From: Darksidea phi
Lineage: Eukaryota > Ascomycota > Dothideomycetes > Pleosporales > Lentitheciaceae
Direction: 5' to 3'
Length of the DNA: 64,000 bases
NCBI GenBank assembly: GCA_030770425.1
Contig: JASJFT010000177.1
Span: 33,386-97,385 of the forward strand
This document shows positions 35,935-48,422 of the stretch, in pieces. The notes beneath the pieces are model-generated. The model saw only the letters and a program-made list of their open reading frames with translations, made no database searches and was not told the origin of the DNA. A program made the translations under genes and the position numbers. Positions within the stretch are counted from its first letter, which is position 1. Each line of letters opens with the position of its first letter.

Positions 35935-36929
35935 ATGGGACTCAAACGCTCAAGGGATCAAACCATGGGGGACGGAAAGCACGAGAAAGCTGAACAGGCG
36001 GTCTCTCCGTACATGTCAATATTCGAAGGCTTCCGCGCAGAGCTCGACGAGCACCACGACAGGCGCGAGAGAACTATCAAAGCGTCTCGAGATATCACCG
36101 CGGCGTCCAAGAAGATGTTTGTAATGGTCTAAGCTGAAACGCTAAGAGAATCGCTGACAGCATTCTAGAATCTTCACCTTGCAGAGGTCAGCTCATTTGA
36201 ATGTCACATCGTGCACTCACTAAATAGGTTAGGGTTCGCGCACTTGGCCTACCAGTGCCTCCATTCGTCGCAAAGGGCAATGCGCAATACTGGGAAATCA
36301 TCGAGAAGCAGTACAAGTCCATTGCCGCGGACGTCCAAGGGCTCAATGCCTACCGCTACTCGCCGAATATCACGGGAGGCAACCAGGAATTCATGGAGGC
36401 ATTGAGCTTTCAGCACTACCTGGAGACGCAAAGGCTGGTCTCATACGAGGAGGCCAAGTCGCGCATAGCGGTCATGAGCGGTGATGGCGGAGCGGTTCTT
36501 CTTACACCAGAGGACTACATTCTCGGCATCTTCGATATGGTCGGCGAGTTGATGCGCTTCTCGATCACGGCCATGGCTACCAACGGAAAGCTTCCAGCAG
36601 GCAAACCCAAGAAATCAGACAAGGGAAAGTCACAGTCAGGTGACGGTGACAAGATGGATATCGATGAGCAAACACCGGTGCCTGACCGAAACGAAGAACC
36701 GCGGAATGTCTTGTCTGATCTCCGGGAGCTGCGACTTCAGCTTGAGATGCTCGAGCCACCGGCCGGAAAGTTTGGGTCGGATGTGCGGAAGAAGGCAGAT
36801 GTCATGAGGGAGTGTGTAGACAAGGTGGAGAAGGCGCTGTACAGTCTCACTGTGCGCGGCTCAGAGCGACCAAAGGGCTGGGTGCCAGACATCAGGGAGG
36901 AGAGACGGCCGGAGGTGGAAAGCTATTGA
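35935..36929 (+). CDS. Translin-associated factor X (TRAX)-like protein
   Basis: Translin-superfamily protein. TRAX is the catalytic subunit of C3PO, an Mg-dependent endoribonuclease that removes small-RNA passenger strands and trims tRNA leaders. Three exons, 35935-36116, 36169-36186 and 36233-36929, give 298 aa. Exon 2 is only 18 nt; it joins SKK-IIFTLQR-VRALGLP exactly as in the family and uses a GTTTGT donor. The body contains FEGFRAELDEHHDRRERTIKASRDIT, the helix with acidic residues, and LTPEDYILGIFDMVGELMRFSI carrying the conserved acidic pair expected at the nuclease site. A Lys/Asp-rich insert (KKSDKGKSQSGDGDKMDID) separates the last helices. ATG 35935 is preferred; 35965 is also possible. 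Translin itself is not in this window. Confidence 0.9.
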
Positions 36930-37409
36930 CGACCTAACACTATGTATGGTCCAGTATTACATTTCAAACCATTTGTCTGAATATAACGTACATAGGCAGT
37001 CATTAGAATGTGAGCGTGGCGGGTGAATGTGGCTGTTCAGCGCCACACGTGGCGGTGCCTGGCGCGAAGCACCGCCAGCCCACTTTCCGCGCACTCGGTG
37101 GAAGATGACGAGCTGCCCTATGCTTCATCGCTAACCTCTCCACCTGCGGCTTGAATCACGCCCCGCTCGCGTCATGCTCGATCATTCACTCGCTCCCGTT
37201 CACTCACTGCGACAAACTCGCGCAAACAATATGTTCGCGCCGTGAGACAGCACAGTCGCTCCGCAGATGGATTGCTCTGGCGCCCAACAAACCCGCATTT
37301 GAACCCGTCACCTGAAGCCATTCTTACCCGCCCCGACATAGTACTGGAAACCCGCACCACCCAGATACGCTCATACCTACCTCTCGCACTCGCTCCAACC
37401 GCGCCGGCG
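36930..37409. promoter_or_regulatory. Intergenic region before the PIN-domain gene
   Basis: 480 bp holding the TRAX 3' end and the PIN-gene promoter. An alternative in-frame start at 37242 would lengthen the PIN protein by 56 residues of biased composition; it is not favoured. Confidence 0.45.
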
Positions 37410-38829
37410 ATGCGGCGCAACACGTTCCCCCCGCGGCCCAGGCCCGATGAGGGCCGCTTGCGCGCACCCGAACGGCAACACGAGCAGCCGAAACGCAAGA
37501 TCTTCAACTGCATCGTCGACGATACGGCCTTGATTGCAGGTGCAAAGAAGAGCACCCGCGATGGCATCCGCAAGTGGGTGTCGCAAGACGCCATACGCCT
37601 CTTTGTCCCCCTCCACAGTAGGTTTGCAGGCACCATGTCAGGCCCACGACATATTGACAAGATTACCAGCTCTCACTCTGCTCAACCGCCTGAAGACCGG
37701 CAGTGAGCGAATCAATCTCGATGCCCGCGAAGCGCTTAAGTGGCTCGACGACATTACCTCCATGCCCGCCATTGACGATCGCGTCCAGCTCGAGGGCGTT
37801 GATGAAGCATACAATACCTGGGGCGAAGTGGAAGAGTTCATGCTGCCCGAGACGCTGCTCTCCATGGAAGACAGCGACTCGGATGAAGGATACCATGAGG
37901 ATCTGGAGAGCTCCTTCAACGCCCTCGATGCGTCCGACGAGACCTCCGTGAGCTCTACCCATAGCCTCGAGCAATCACCCGGGTCGTCGCGTTCCGCAAA
38001 GCAAGACTTTGCCGTTGTGAACCAAAGAACGGAAGGCGAAAAGGCCCTTGAGCCGACGGCGCCCCCACTCTTCTCCGAATCTCCCGACCGTACTGCTCGT
38101 AACAGCACCGATCTTGCCCGCTCAGAGAAGTCGTCCAGGAACGGCGTACCGAATCATTTACACCCGCTCTTCAGTCATATACTATGGAGGATTCACAAAG
38201 AGAGCAATCCTGATGCTGCGTTGGAGTCCTTCATACTTCTCACAAATGATCCCGCCAAGCAGATGATTGCGCAAAAATTTGGCATCCGGGCCAAGCGTCT
38301 GGAGCAACTCCGCGATGCTGTCGCTCGAGAGGACCGAGAGTACAAGAATCATCTGGCCATGTTTAAGATGGAGTCCGAAGCACGGAACATAAAAGACAAC
38401 TCGCCTGCATCACCAAAGCGTACCGAGCGACCCAAGTCTAGCCACTCTAATATAAGCAAACCTGCCGCAGACTCTGAGGATGAAGATGAAGTGCTTCTAA
38501 AGCGTGCCCCTCGTGGACCAGCCAATCCGACCAATAACCAGCGTGTGTTTGACCCCAACGATTTCGGACGCACAAATCAACATCGCTCACATCGTGGCGG
38601 TCGTGGTGGCTTTGGCAGCCCTCGTGGCCGTGGTGGACCACCGCGTGGGCGTGGAACGTTCGCGCCCCGTGGTGCCTATGTTCCGCCCGGACCGTCTTTT
38701 CGCCCTCCACCCGCTCCCGCTCCGCGTCATGACCCAAACCAGCCTATTGACCCGGACTCATTCGCACGTCCCTCACTTCGAGGAAACGCTATGCGCGGAA
38801 ACCGACGGACGCTCTGGGAACCGAATTGA
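37410..38829 (+). CDS. PIN-domain protein with C-terminal RGG region
   Basis: A likely RNA-associated protein of 455 aa in two exons, 37410-37617 and 37670-38829; the 52-bp intron rejoins VPLH-T-LTLLNRLK in phase 1. The N-terminal segment IFNCIVDDTALIAGAKKSTRDGIRKW and the DAREALKWLDDI helix look like the first half of a PIN nuclease domain with the early acidic residue of the site. A Ser/Asp-rich disordered middle follows, then a helical block (HPLFSHILWRIHKESNPDAALESF, FGIRAKRLEQLRDAV). Near the end lies an arginine-glycine tract, HRGGRGGFGSPRGRGG, typical of RNA-binding proteins. Not all PIN catalytic acids can be placed by eye, so activity is unproven. Orthologues are, from memory, uncharacterised proteins of filamentous ascomycetes. 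Confidence 0.82.
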
Positions 38830-40993
38830 AGGATTGTGCATGCATCCTTAGTGGTGCTTGAGTCTTGCTTCTCAACTATGACATTCATGCTGACCAGAAT
38901 GAAGTGCTAAACCAGGATCTATCGAGCCATTGAAGCAGGAGACATTACCTTGAGTGGTAGAGCATCGGACGACAGTATAATGAGAGGTCACCGGATCTTT
39001 CAGAATAACCGTCATCTAACTCTTCTCGGACGCTTCAAGTCCTTTTACAGGGTCTTGCCTTTCACTCCCTGGGCGACTACTCATCATCTCAAATCTAACC
39101 GTCGCTCTTTGAGCGACCTGGCGTAGGATTTAAGGAACAAACCTTGCAATTTCCCTCTCTCTTCTCCTCCAAATCAGCTGGCAATGTGAGAAGGGGCTTT
39201 ACTGTCAACTGGCACCGTAGAGATGTTTGGGAGCTGTAATGTTTGCTGGGACAGCGGTTTTTTTGCGTTGATTTTCTCCCAATACGCCTCTATTAAGGTT
39301 CGAGCTGCAATTTGTGCAGCTTCTGGTAGCACCACGAACTCATGCAGTATCGTATTGGAATGTATTGTTTCTGTGACTACCCTATCGCGTATCCTGTGGT
39401 TTGTTTGATCTGCGCTAACGCAATCGAAGACATGCTTAGAAGCAGATACACAATGCTAAACTGGAGAACCGTTGTCCTTACTTCAACAGTCAAGGACTCG
39501 AATTTGGTTTATAGACGGACCGAAAATTCCCCGGCCCAGCTTACGCTTGCGAGCGCTTGCTCGAATCGTCGTATTTGGATATTTGGTTGGTGCCGTGGGA
39601 TAGGTGAGCGGGTAGTCATCGAGTCATATGTAAGCCATTTTGGGGGATAATGAAATCAGATGTTGTTCTGTCGTACACAAGCGGTTGTATCTGGAGCCGA
39701 GATGAGTTGACAGAATGCAGAAAAGGTGTTCCTCTTTTCGGGCTAGTGGAGCGCGAAGGTGATATCGGTTGATGGATGGAAGGAGGGTGCTCTACGACAG
39801 ATTAAGAAAGTGTGCACTGACTCGAGTGAAGATATCACTGGCATGCTACACTGCGGACCAAGAGGGGCGACTTGGGAAGGACTGACATACAGAGAATTAA
39901 GAATCAAGCGAGCTGAACTGATGACGTACAGACGTGGTTTTATCGCCGTTCAGTCATTGTTGTGCGTCGCAATACTCTCCCGGAAAGTTCGATAACAGCG
40001 CCACCATTCTCGACAACACGTCACCCCCACTCACTGTTCCGCCAAAATAGCCACCACCTGAAGTAGAAAGGCGTCTATGCAAGGTACCCATCTCCTCCCA
40101 AAAATCTAATCTCGCTCGTCAACACGGGAGAGGCGTCCCTCCCAACCTGGCCATCGAAAAAAACCGAAAGCTTGCGCGGTGTTGGGACGAAGGAAAAACA
40201 GGATTGTTCTTACATCAACCGATATTACGTGCATGTGCATGTACACCGAACCTGGAAGACGGAATCTGGGCAATAACGCACTAGCGACTATACCCCGACG
40301 GCTATCGCCCTCGCGCAAGTGTCCTGTTTAGGAGGTGTGCGATATTGGATATAACTTGATTGGGGAAGAGGAAATGGACCCACCGAAGTGGCGTGCATGG
40401 CGTAGGCGGAAGGATGGAAATGGAAATTGAAATGGAAATTGAGATCGAGATCTTGAAATAGAATGCGGCGTTGACCGGGGTTTTGGAGCACCCGTGTGCT
40501 GGCAAAGGCCCTGTGGTCTTGGAAAAGCACTTCCCAGTCAATCACTCGCCGCTCGCAAGTGAGAGGACTCGGTAGCTTTACACGAGACGAGGCGTCATTT
40601 TAGTGGTACCAATGAGTTCGCTACTTTTTCCATGGCTATCTAAGCTACTAGGGCGTTTCCCAGTCATCTCCTCTCCTCACAGGAGACTTGATGTCGAGAC
40701 AAGAATCATAAGTCATAAGATGGCGCCCAGCTACCAACAATATTACTATAAAATGTGTGCGGAAGGGAAAGCTATTCTAATGCATATCCATGCCAATGAG
40801 GTCCTCAAATACACAAACTCCGAGATCCATCACATTCCAAATTATACAATAGTCGAATCGTGAGGTGCTAATCTAAGATACTGGCCGTGAATGAGTGGTA
40901 CGAATACAAGTCGACAGTGGAAGCTAGGGACGTATTGTGATTGTACGGTATGACGGACGGAGCGACGGTCGTGGAGTAGGAGAGTTGAGGCGA
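38830..40993. other. Unassigned 2.2-kb intergenic stretch
   Basis: No domain-bearing frame, splice chain or transposon signature was found. A short purine-rich repeat GGAAATGGAAATTGAAATGGAAATTGA lies near 40415-40442. The part before 40993 is the GT2 3' end. Confidence 0.4.
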
Positions 40994-43900
40994 CTAGAAG
41001 AGACCAAGGGCGAACTATAATAGAGTTAGTTTATGTCTCCGGCGCAGCTCTGCAAGCGACGACTTACTGGCAACAAAGCGTGACACCCTACTTGATTGGC
41101 TAGCGGCACAATGGCCGCAAAATCGCTAATCAACCAACCCCTCTCCGCAAAACACGCCAAGTAGATCATGCCACCCATGATGGGCAGTAGAAATCCGTAC
41201 ATCCACTTAAAATCGCGCACAATCCTGTCGAGGCCTACACGGAAACCGGATTCGGTGAGTTCCTTGGCGGTAGTGGTCCATTCAATGCGGATGCTGAAGA
41301 AATGGCAGAAGAGGGCCTTCAGAAGGTGAAAGGAGACGCCACCAAAGAAGAGGAGGAAGAAACTGTGAAGAATTCATCAGTATTGACTAATAAGAGGGTA
41401 AGAGTGGCGAGAAACGAGCTTACGGCATCCACTTGATGGTCTCCATGAGCGATAAGAAGAAGGTCTTCTTCCCGAGACGATGTCGCAACATGGCGTATGC
41501 GAGAGGCGAAAGTACATTGAACACGACAGCCATACCGACAAAGATCTTCCAACTGGTGATGTAGAATTGATCGATAGTATCGCTGAACCAGCCGACAATG
41601 CAGTAATTGGCGAGTGTAAGGGGAATAGCGGAAGCGATAGCGTAATATGTGCCAATGTATGCGAGAATGGTCATCTTCGAAGTGACTTTGATCGGGCTCC
41701 AAAGGAACTTCCAGAAGAGGGGAGTGATGGGACCCTTCATTGGCCACTTGACAATGGGGTTGAAGACGAGTTCGTTGCAGCCGTAGGCATATTTCTCCCA
41801 TCGCGCAAGCTCGTCGTACACTGTAAGCGAAACACCTTCCTTAAAACCGCCGTCGTGATATGTGGCAAGGCGGACTACAAACTTGTTGATCTGGAGGCGA
41901 AGACTGACGTCGAAATCTTCAGAGACGTGATCCTCGGACCAGAATTTCGTGCGGCCATCTTCTTGGAATGAGATGCTTTGAATGGCTTTCCAACGGATGA
42001 AGGTGTTGTGACCGACAAAGGGGGCGCAATCTCCGCTACCTACAGCGTATTGGATCGAAGTGTAAACGAGGTCAGTGAAGTAGGTGATTCCGTTTTCAAA
42101 GGCGTTGTTGACGACCTGCATGATGCTTGAAGCATGTTGAAGAAGAGCAACTTCGGGGCTTTCATGCATCTCGAGCGCGCCATGGAGGAGACAGTCCTCG
42201 GGGACCCGGGTGTCGGAGTCGACGATCAGAATAATCTCGCCTATACGAATATTGCCGCCTGCCCACGTCCGACCTTGATCCTTCTCAAGCATCGTGCACA
42301 TGGCCTGTTGGTACAGCTCATCTTCTTCTTCAATCGTCAAGTCGTCTTGGGTGCAACCACGCTCCGCACATCGCTCGGCCATAAGTCGAAGAAGCTCGTC
42401 CTCGACGCGCAGGGAGAAATCTAGGCAATAGTTCATGTTTGAGGCCTTCTTGAAATGGCCTGCGCGAATGAAGTACTCTTCTTCGCCACCCTTCTCGGCA
42501 TCGTTGTCCTGCTTCTTCGAGAAAAGCCCGCCTTTGTTCTCCTTGGGCTCATTGTGCTTCGGTCGGGCTACCCATCCAATGTTGTTAAGCTCGTAAAAGG
42601 CTTTGCGCGCCTCCTGCATCTCAGGTGTAATGCATCGCATTCCTGTTGACCGTTAGGTCCTGATCTTCATATGCGTACAGAAGAACGTACCATCTTCGTT
42701 AACGAAGATCGATGCTGTGCCACCTTGTGCCTCATAGTATCTCACGGCTGCTAAGAGGGAGGTCACCGTAGGTATAATGACTCCTTTCAAACCCTCCTTG
42801 TATACGGGCATCTGGATGGTCACATGGGGAAGCTCATAATCTTGATGGCGCATGCGTTTCGGAGCTTTGCCTGTCGAACTGTCAGTCTGGCCTCACTACC
42901 ATCGAATAGGTAACCAAGCGAGAAGTACACACCTGAGTAATAGATACTATTCTCCTGAAGTGCCGAGAGTGGACCAAAAAGCTGGCCCAGAGAGCCGCCT
43001 GTGTTTCAATTAGCCAAAAGAAAAATATCGTAGCCAAGATAGGCACCGCATACCTATGACGATAAAGAAGAACTGCGAGCGAATTAGCGTTTCACCTTAA
43101 ACGAGATGGGGCAAGAGGGCCGCCCTATGACTGGTGCAGGCCGAGGATGTGATGTTCTCAGCCAGCCACCAGGTACACCAACGACGGATACAGAAAAGAT
43201 CGGCGCAACTTACTAGCGAGAACGATGCGAACAGTGGGATAGTCGCAACCTTGATTCAACGTCAGCCAAGTGGCTTGGGCTCGTGATGGAGAGCTGGGTC
43301 GAAACACATACCAACGCGAACCGCACCATACGTCCATCAAGACGATACTCGGTAATCAACTGTTGTAACCGTGAGTGACATAATCTTCGTAATAACGCAA
43401 TGTTGGGCAACGAACCTTCGCAACGCATGCCATTTCGACCACAATAACTAAAATCTTGATCTTGTCAGCTTTATACTATGTGAGCGGGGCAACTCCCAAA
43501 ACTGACCATGGCGATACCGATAGTGACGGCGTGAACAAGAAGAAATTTCCTCTCAGGAAGCTCCGCCTCCTTTTCCGGATCGTAGGCTTGATCACCCAAT
43601 TCTTCGACTTCGATCGCGCGATCGATCGCATTGATTTTCTCGCTCATCTCCGATGGCACAGGTCCGGTCATGGGCGCGGAGATGGGAAACATTGAAGACC
43701 TAGTTCGACCGTGGGAGCTTGCTTGGTGCGAATGTATCGGTTGCGCTGGCTGATATGAAACGGAGTTGTGTGAAGGGATATGGGATCCCCAGACCAGTCC
43801 AAGTAGGCGCGTCTCGATGTCAGTTCCGTGGGCTAGGATTCCTGGAACGGTATCTCCCCAGACCAACACCATGCGTTCTTGCCTGCAAAGGCAGACATAG

Positions 43901-44458
43901 GCCTCTCGCGATACTGAAGACTTCCCGGTAACGATGTCTCTCGCAGAGCTGACGATGGGCAGAACGAATCCACGCGGATCTAGCGACAATTCGGTCTGAA
44001 ACGGGGTCACCTGCTGGACCAGGGCATGCGTAATTTCGGACGACATTGTGAAGGCTACTATGACGTTGAGTTTCTCCACAGCGCTCACAAGATCCGGGTT
44101 CAGAAAAATTGGCTCCGCAGTGTAGATACCGTCCGGTCGTCGCAGAAGCACGCCGAGATTGGTAGCACCACCATCCACAACACCGTACTCGTCTTGCGGC
44201 GGCTCCAACCATTTTGCTTGCGAACAGCGTCTATGGAGGAATTTGACCATCTATCAGCGTTAGTTGAACTGTGTGACACGGAAAGATGCCACAAGGTGGG
44301 TTTCTTACGACGTCGTGTCGATCACCTCCATTGCTACCTCTTGAAGCAATACTTGAACCTGCGCTGTCCCGAAAGGCAAGGCCAGGATGAAACGGTTTGG
44401 CAATTCCGTACTCTGTTGAAGGGCCTTGGGACTCGCGGTCGCCACTTGCTGCTGCCAT
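40994..44458 (-). CDS. Membrane GT2-family glycosyltransferase, similar to fungal hyphal-growth GT2 (ZtGT2/FgGT2)
   Basis: A processive-type family-2 glycosyltransferase of about 950 aa, probably at the plasma membrane and making an extracellular polysaccharide. About eleven exons. Exon 1 (44309-44458) starts MAAASGDRES; exon 2 (43507-44250) holds a conserved cytosolic region including SSEITHALVQQVTPFQTELS and EAYVCLCRQERMVLVWG. Several tiny exons follow (45, 48, 36 and about 19 nt) that build the first membrane segments. The catalytic core shows HVTIQMPVYKEGLKGVI, IFVNEDGMRC, LIVDSDTRVPEDCL (DxD), VGHNTFIRWKAI, EDFDVSLRLQ (acid base/TED-like) and YDELARWEKYAYGC. Four or more C-terminal helices follow, and the last exon encodes only FALGLF. 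Similarity to the Zymoseptoria/Fusarium GT2 needed for hyphal growth on solid surfaces is from memory. The product sugar is unknown. Confidence 0.88.
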
Positions 44459-45833
44459 TATGGGCGGTATTGGACAGAAGAAGTGGGCAATTGAACTGGT
44501 CAAGAAAAAGGGTTGACCGGCAGACGCAGAAGAACGGCCTGCTCGTGTCGTTGACCAAAGATTCGCGGACAATTGGTGTCCCGAATGTACGACCCAGGTG
44601 TGCCAGGCCACTGCATATAACCCAGCGTGTCGCTTATTGCTTTATCGGCTTTTGCGACTAGGGTAGCTTCTAGCTCGCACTGACCGGACAGGGATAGCAC
44701 ATGGAATAGGAAACCTGGGACAAGCGGCAACCATCGCCATGGGAAATTTGGAGCTCGGCCGGTGCTGCTGGCTGATACTGAGCGGGACAAAGCCCGCCAA
44801 AAGCACTGCTCGAAACCTATCAGTGGACCAGGCTTCCAGCTAGAAGCCGTCTTGACCCAAAATGTGTCTCTGTGGCTGCAGTGACAGCTCGGGGGCGGCT
44901 CGGGTAGCTGCTGAGAAGTGCTGTACGATGCCAGAACCGATCATCGTATTGCGGTCCCAACACTTTCCGAAACAGCCTAGATTTCGGATGGGTGGACTTC
45001 AAGTGAATCAAGTACCATTCAGACGGAACCGTATGCAAATCCTAGCCTAGAACTATGAAAGGCGACCCCCACTCGCCTGCCCGCCAGAGTCAATTGGACA
45101 TTTTTAGCAACCAGACAGCAAACACTGCATGAAGCCGTGCCGTGTCGCGCTGTACTGGGCCTGAACGGGAGTGTGGGGCGAGGGCTGGGCAGCTCGTGCT
45201 TACTCGCAGCTCCAAACAACATGATGACTGCCAGGATGTGTGAACCAGGCCACTAGACGATCTCGGCAAGAGCAGTTAGCACCCAGAGCTCGATCTGAAA
45301 CCAGACGAGTGAGGATGGTGGATATGGCGAAGGCCCGATTATTGATGAGGAGGTGGTGAACTGCATACCGATCTGTGGGTATCCGGCCCGTGAGCTACAA
45401 AAGCAGAGTGCCGCACCCATATGCTGTGGCCCGGACACAGCGTGCGAGTACACGGAAGCCCGTGATGAAGACACCTCTCTACAGTGGGCGCCAAGGGCCC
45501 GCGGATTCTCCAGTGCCTGTGGAAATGAGATAGACATGGCACGAAGGTCCCACACGGCACTGTGCAGCTCGACGTTGCACCGGCGGAAGCGGCATAAGCT
45601 GGCAGGAAGGTATCAAATATTGGTGGCTGCATGGCGAGCGCGAGCGAATCCAAGTAGCCGGTGGCAAGGCCGAAGATTCGATATTCCTCTGCATGTGCAG
45701 CACGTATAGGCTGTAGGCTCAATCTACTACCCTGTCGCTGTCGGGCCAGGGGGGACGAAACGAGGCTGGACTGTGGCTGGCCGGTGGCGCTAACGCGGGA
45801 CATGCCAGCAGCGGTTGGCGCTCGCTTCTGATC

Positions 45834-45873
45834 GGATGGAGGGTGGAGGATGGAGGATGGAGGATGGAGGATG
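45834..45873. repeat. GGATGGA tandem minisatellite
   Basis: About five to six copies of a 7-bp GGATGGA/GGAGGAT unit read directly, in the upstream region of the GH16 gene. Confidence 0.9.
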
Positions 45874-46204
45874 ATTATACCAACGCGAGCGCTCTCTCCA
45901 CCGACGGCGCCCTCTATCGAGCCCTGTGCCGTGCAGAAGTCGTCGCGTGCCAGGCGGGCGGACAGCCTGGCGACGGTCGTATGCAATGCCTGCCGGCGAC
46001 CGGCCGTTCCATTGGGGGCCGAGGAGGAGACGGGGGAGTGGTGTGCGACGGCGACGTTGGCAACGTCTGACCTCTGGTCTGGACGATGGGAGATACGGGG
46101 CGATGCGCTATTCCGGAGAAGGCGCGCGAAGCGAGCGGCGCCAGAGCCACGCTGCGACCACGCCCGCGTTCTTCCCGCTATCTCAGGCACCGCCACGGAC
46201 CATC

Positions 46205-46240
46205 TCATCCCATCCCACCCCCATCCCCATCCCCATCCCC
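46205..46240. repeat. CCCCAT tandem repeat
   Basis: Four near-identical CCCCAT units preceded by degenerate ATCCC units. C-rich on plus strand, about 560 bp upstream of the GH16 ATG. Confidence 0.88.
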
Positions 46241-46800
46241 TGTCGCCCGCCTTGTCGACTGCCCCTTCCGACGGGGCGCTAGCCGAACGCGGCCTCCATC
46301 GCAGCCAAGTCCCCTGTCTCAATACTTTCCTCATGCACCCTACATGCACCCGGCAGGCAATCCCCTCCCCCCCCCCTGATCCACCGGTCAAGAGCGCCCA
46401 GGCGCCCACGTCTCGAAACCGGCTCTCGAGCAGGCAAACTTGGTGCATTCATAGCATATCTTCGCCGCTACGGCGTGACGCTACCCGACACCGTCGTCAC
46501 CAGCAACCTGGGCCAGCCCATGGCGCGCTCCAGCCAGCCATGAGGTCGATCATTGGGTCCCGATGCTAAATCAGTACTCACCATCTCACTTTCTGATATC
46601 TCTGCCATCAATATCCCCCTGTGTCGGCTACCAGAGCGTGCTGCATAGGCCAGAGCTTGATTAGTGCCAGCGATTGCCGATCGCCCGTGCTGCCGTCTGC
46701 AAAGTATAGTACCTGGGTTGGATCCTCTTGTCCGTCCCATTGCATCTTGAGCAGTTGCGGGCTCCGTCCAAGTCGAACGAGAAGCCTTCCGTTCGGCACC

Positions 46801-48422
46801 ATGTCGAGCAGGACCTCGATCCATTCCCCAGGTGTCTACTCGGCCCCTGGGACCAATCCCTTCACGACACCACTCCGGCAAAGTCGTGCTCCGTCAGTCA
46901 GTGGTAACAGTGGCAGCGGCAGTGGAAGAGGATATTCGCACTTCCCTCCGTCAGGTCCCAATGGTACTCCCCATGCCCTTCCCCGCCGAAGCCCAGCTCA
47001 TACTGCCTAGCCATCGATCCACCGCGTAGGCGAAAGTTCAAGAGTGCTCGCCTCATTCCCGGCGAGTACGATGAGAAGCCATGGGCTCAGGCGAAGCACC
47101 CAAAGCTGAAGTGGGAGCGAGCCATCTTCTACGGAAGCATTGCGATAGGCGTGGCCATTGGCGGCTTCCTCTGCTATATGGCCTACTCCGGCGTCACAAA
47201 CCACGAGGTGATACCCTTCGGAAACGCCGTATGGCGATGCACTAACATCCTAATAGTATTGCCTGGTCATGCACGATGAGTTCCAGTCCATCAACAAAGA
47301 GAACTGGGACTATGAGATACAACGAGGTGGTTTCGGAAGCGGCACCTTTGAGTGGACGACAGCCGACCCGAGAAACGCTTACACGGATGCCGATGGCCTT
47401 CACATCGTGCCGACGTTGACCATGGACGATACAGGCCTCACTAGAGACCAAATGACTGACAACTACGTGCTCAACATGACCACAGACGGCACATGCACCA
47501 CCAAAGGCATCACCGAGTGTTCAATCCGCTCTAACAAGACATCTGGAGATATCATCAACCCGGTTCGTAGTGCCCGTCTTACAACAAAGGGAAAGAAGTC
47601 TATCACCTTCGGCAAAGTCGAGGTAGTGGCAAAAATGCCACAAGGAGACTGGCTGTGGCCTGCAATCTGGATGATGGTATGCAGCACCCTCTTTTTCATA
47701 TTAAACACTTCTAACGTGCACAGCCTGAGGGAGATACCTACGGCAAATGGCCGCGCTCTGGGGAGATTGACATTGCAGAGAGCAGAGGCAACCACGGCGA
47801 CGACTATCCCAGCGGTGGTCGAGATTCCCTCATCAGCGCCTTGCACTGGGGTCCGCTGCCTGAAGTCGATGCGTTCTACAAGACAAGCGGCATGCATCAG
47901 ACTCGGAGAACCGACTATTCGGCCAAATTTCACACCTTCGGTGTAGAGTGGAGCGAGGATTACCTGTTCACATATATTGACTCACGATTGTTGGTATGTC
48001 TAGTCACTCAGCCCCCGAACCCCCTTCCTATATCCCGACATCGTCTAGAAACATGAGTCCGTTCAAGGCTGACCACTACACAGCAAGTCTTCTTCATCAA
48101 GTTCAACAAACCCATGTGGGATCGCGGCGGCTTTAGCAAATCGCTCGTGAACGATTCCGCTCTCTACAACCCATGGGTCCAAACCGGAAAATACAACACG
48201 CCCTTCGATCAGCCATTCTACCTCATCCTTAACGTCGCCGTTGGCGGTACAAACGGATTCTTTCCAGACGGTGTTGGGAACAAACCGTGGGGCAACCAAA
48301 GTCCCACGGCCCCCAAGGAATTTTGGGACAGCATCGACAACTGGTTGCCATCGTGGGGCGAGGGAGACAAGCGCGGCCTTACGGTCAAGAGCGTGAAGAT
48401 GTGGAAGCAAGGTGCATGTTAG
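46801..48422 (+). CDS. GH16 beta-glucanase/transglycosylase, type II membrane protein
   Basis: A cell-surface glycoside hydrolase family 16 enzyme acting on beta-1,3-glucan or related wall glucans. Five exons: 46801-46963, 47011-47207, 47257-47676, 47724-47993 and 48084-48422, giving 462 aa; introns are 47, 49, 47 and 90 bp. A Ser/Pro/Gly-rich cytosolic N-terminus of about 95 residues precedes one membrane anchor (AIFYGSIAIGVAIGGFLCYMAYSG). The catalytic domain follows, with HDEFQSINKENWDYEIQRGG, PQGDWLWPAIWMM and the GH16 catalytic signature GEIDIAESRG, where the first Glu is nucleophile and the second acid/base. FHTFGVEWSEDYLFTYID and PFDQPFYLILNVAVGG are further family landmarks. The first intron changes frame and is needed to reach DPPRRRKFKSARLIPGEYD. 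The neighbouring WSC oxidase is also wall-directed. Confidence 0.94.

Larger units (their letters stand above)
44459..46800. promoter_or_regulatory. 2.3-kb divergent intergenic region between GT2 and GH16 genes
   Basis: Holds promoters of two divergent cell-surface genes. It contains a GGATGGA minisatellite at 45834-45873 and CCCCAT repeats at 46205-46240. Long open frames exist on both strands (for example minus 45339-46448), but they overlap each other, are repeat- and composition-driven, and have no domain. Confidence 0.5.

Noticed and set aside
45339..46448. 369-codon minus-strand open frame
   Set aside because: It crosses two tandem repeat arrays, overlaps frames on the other strand, has biased composition and no domain.
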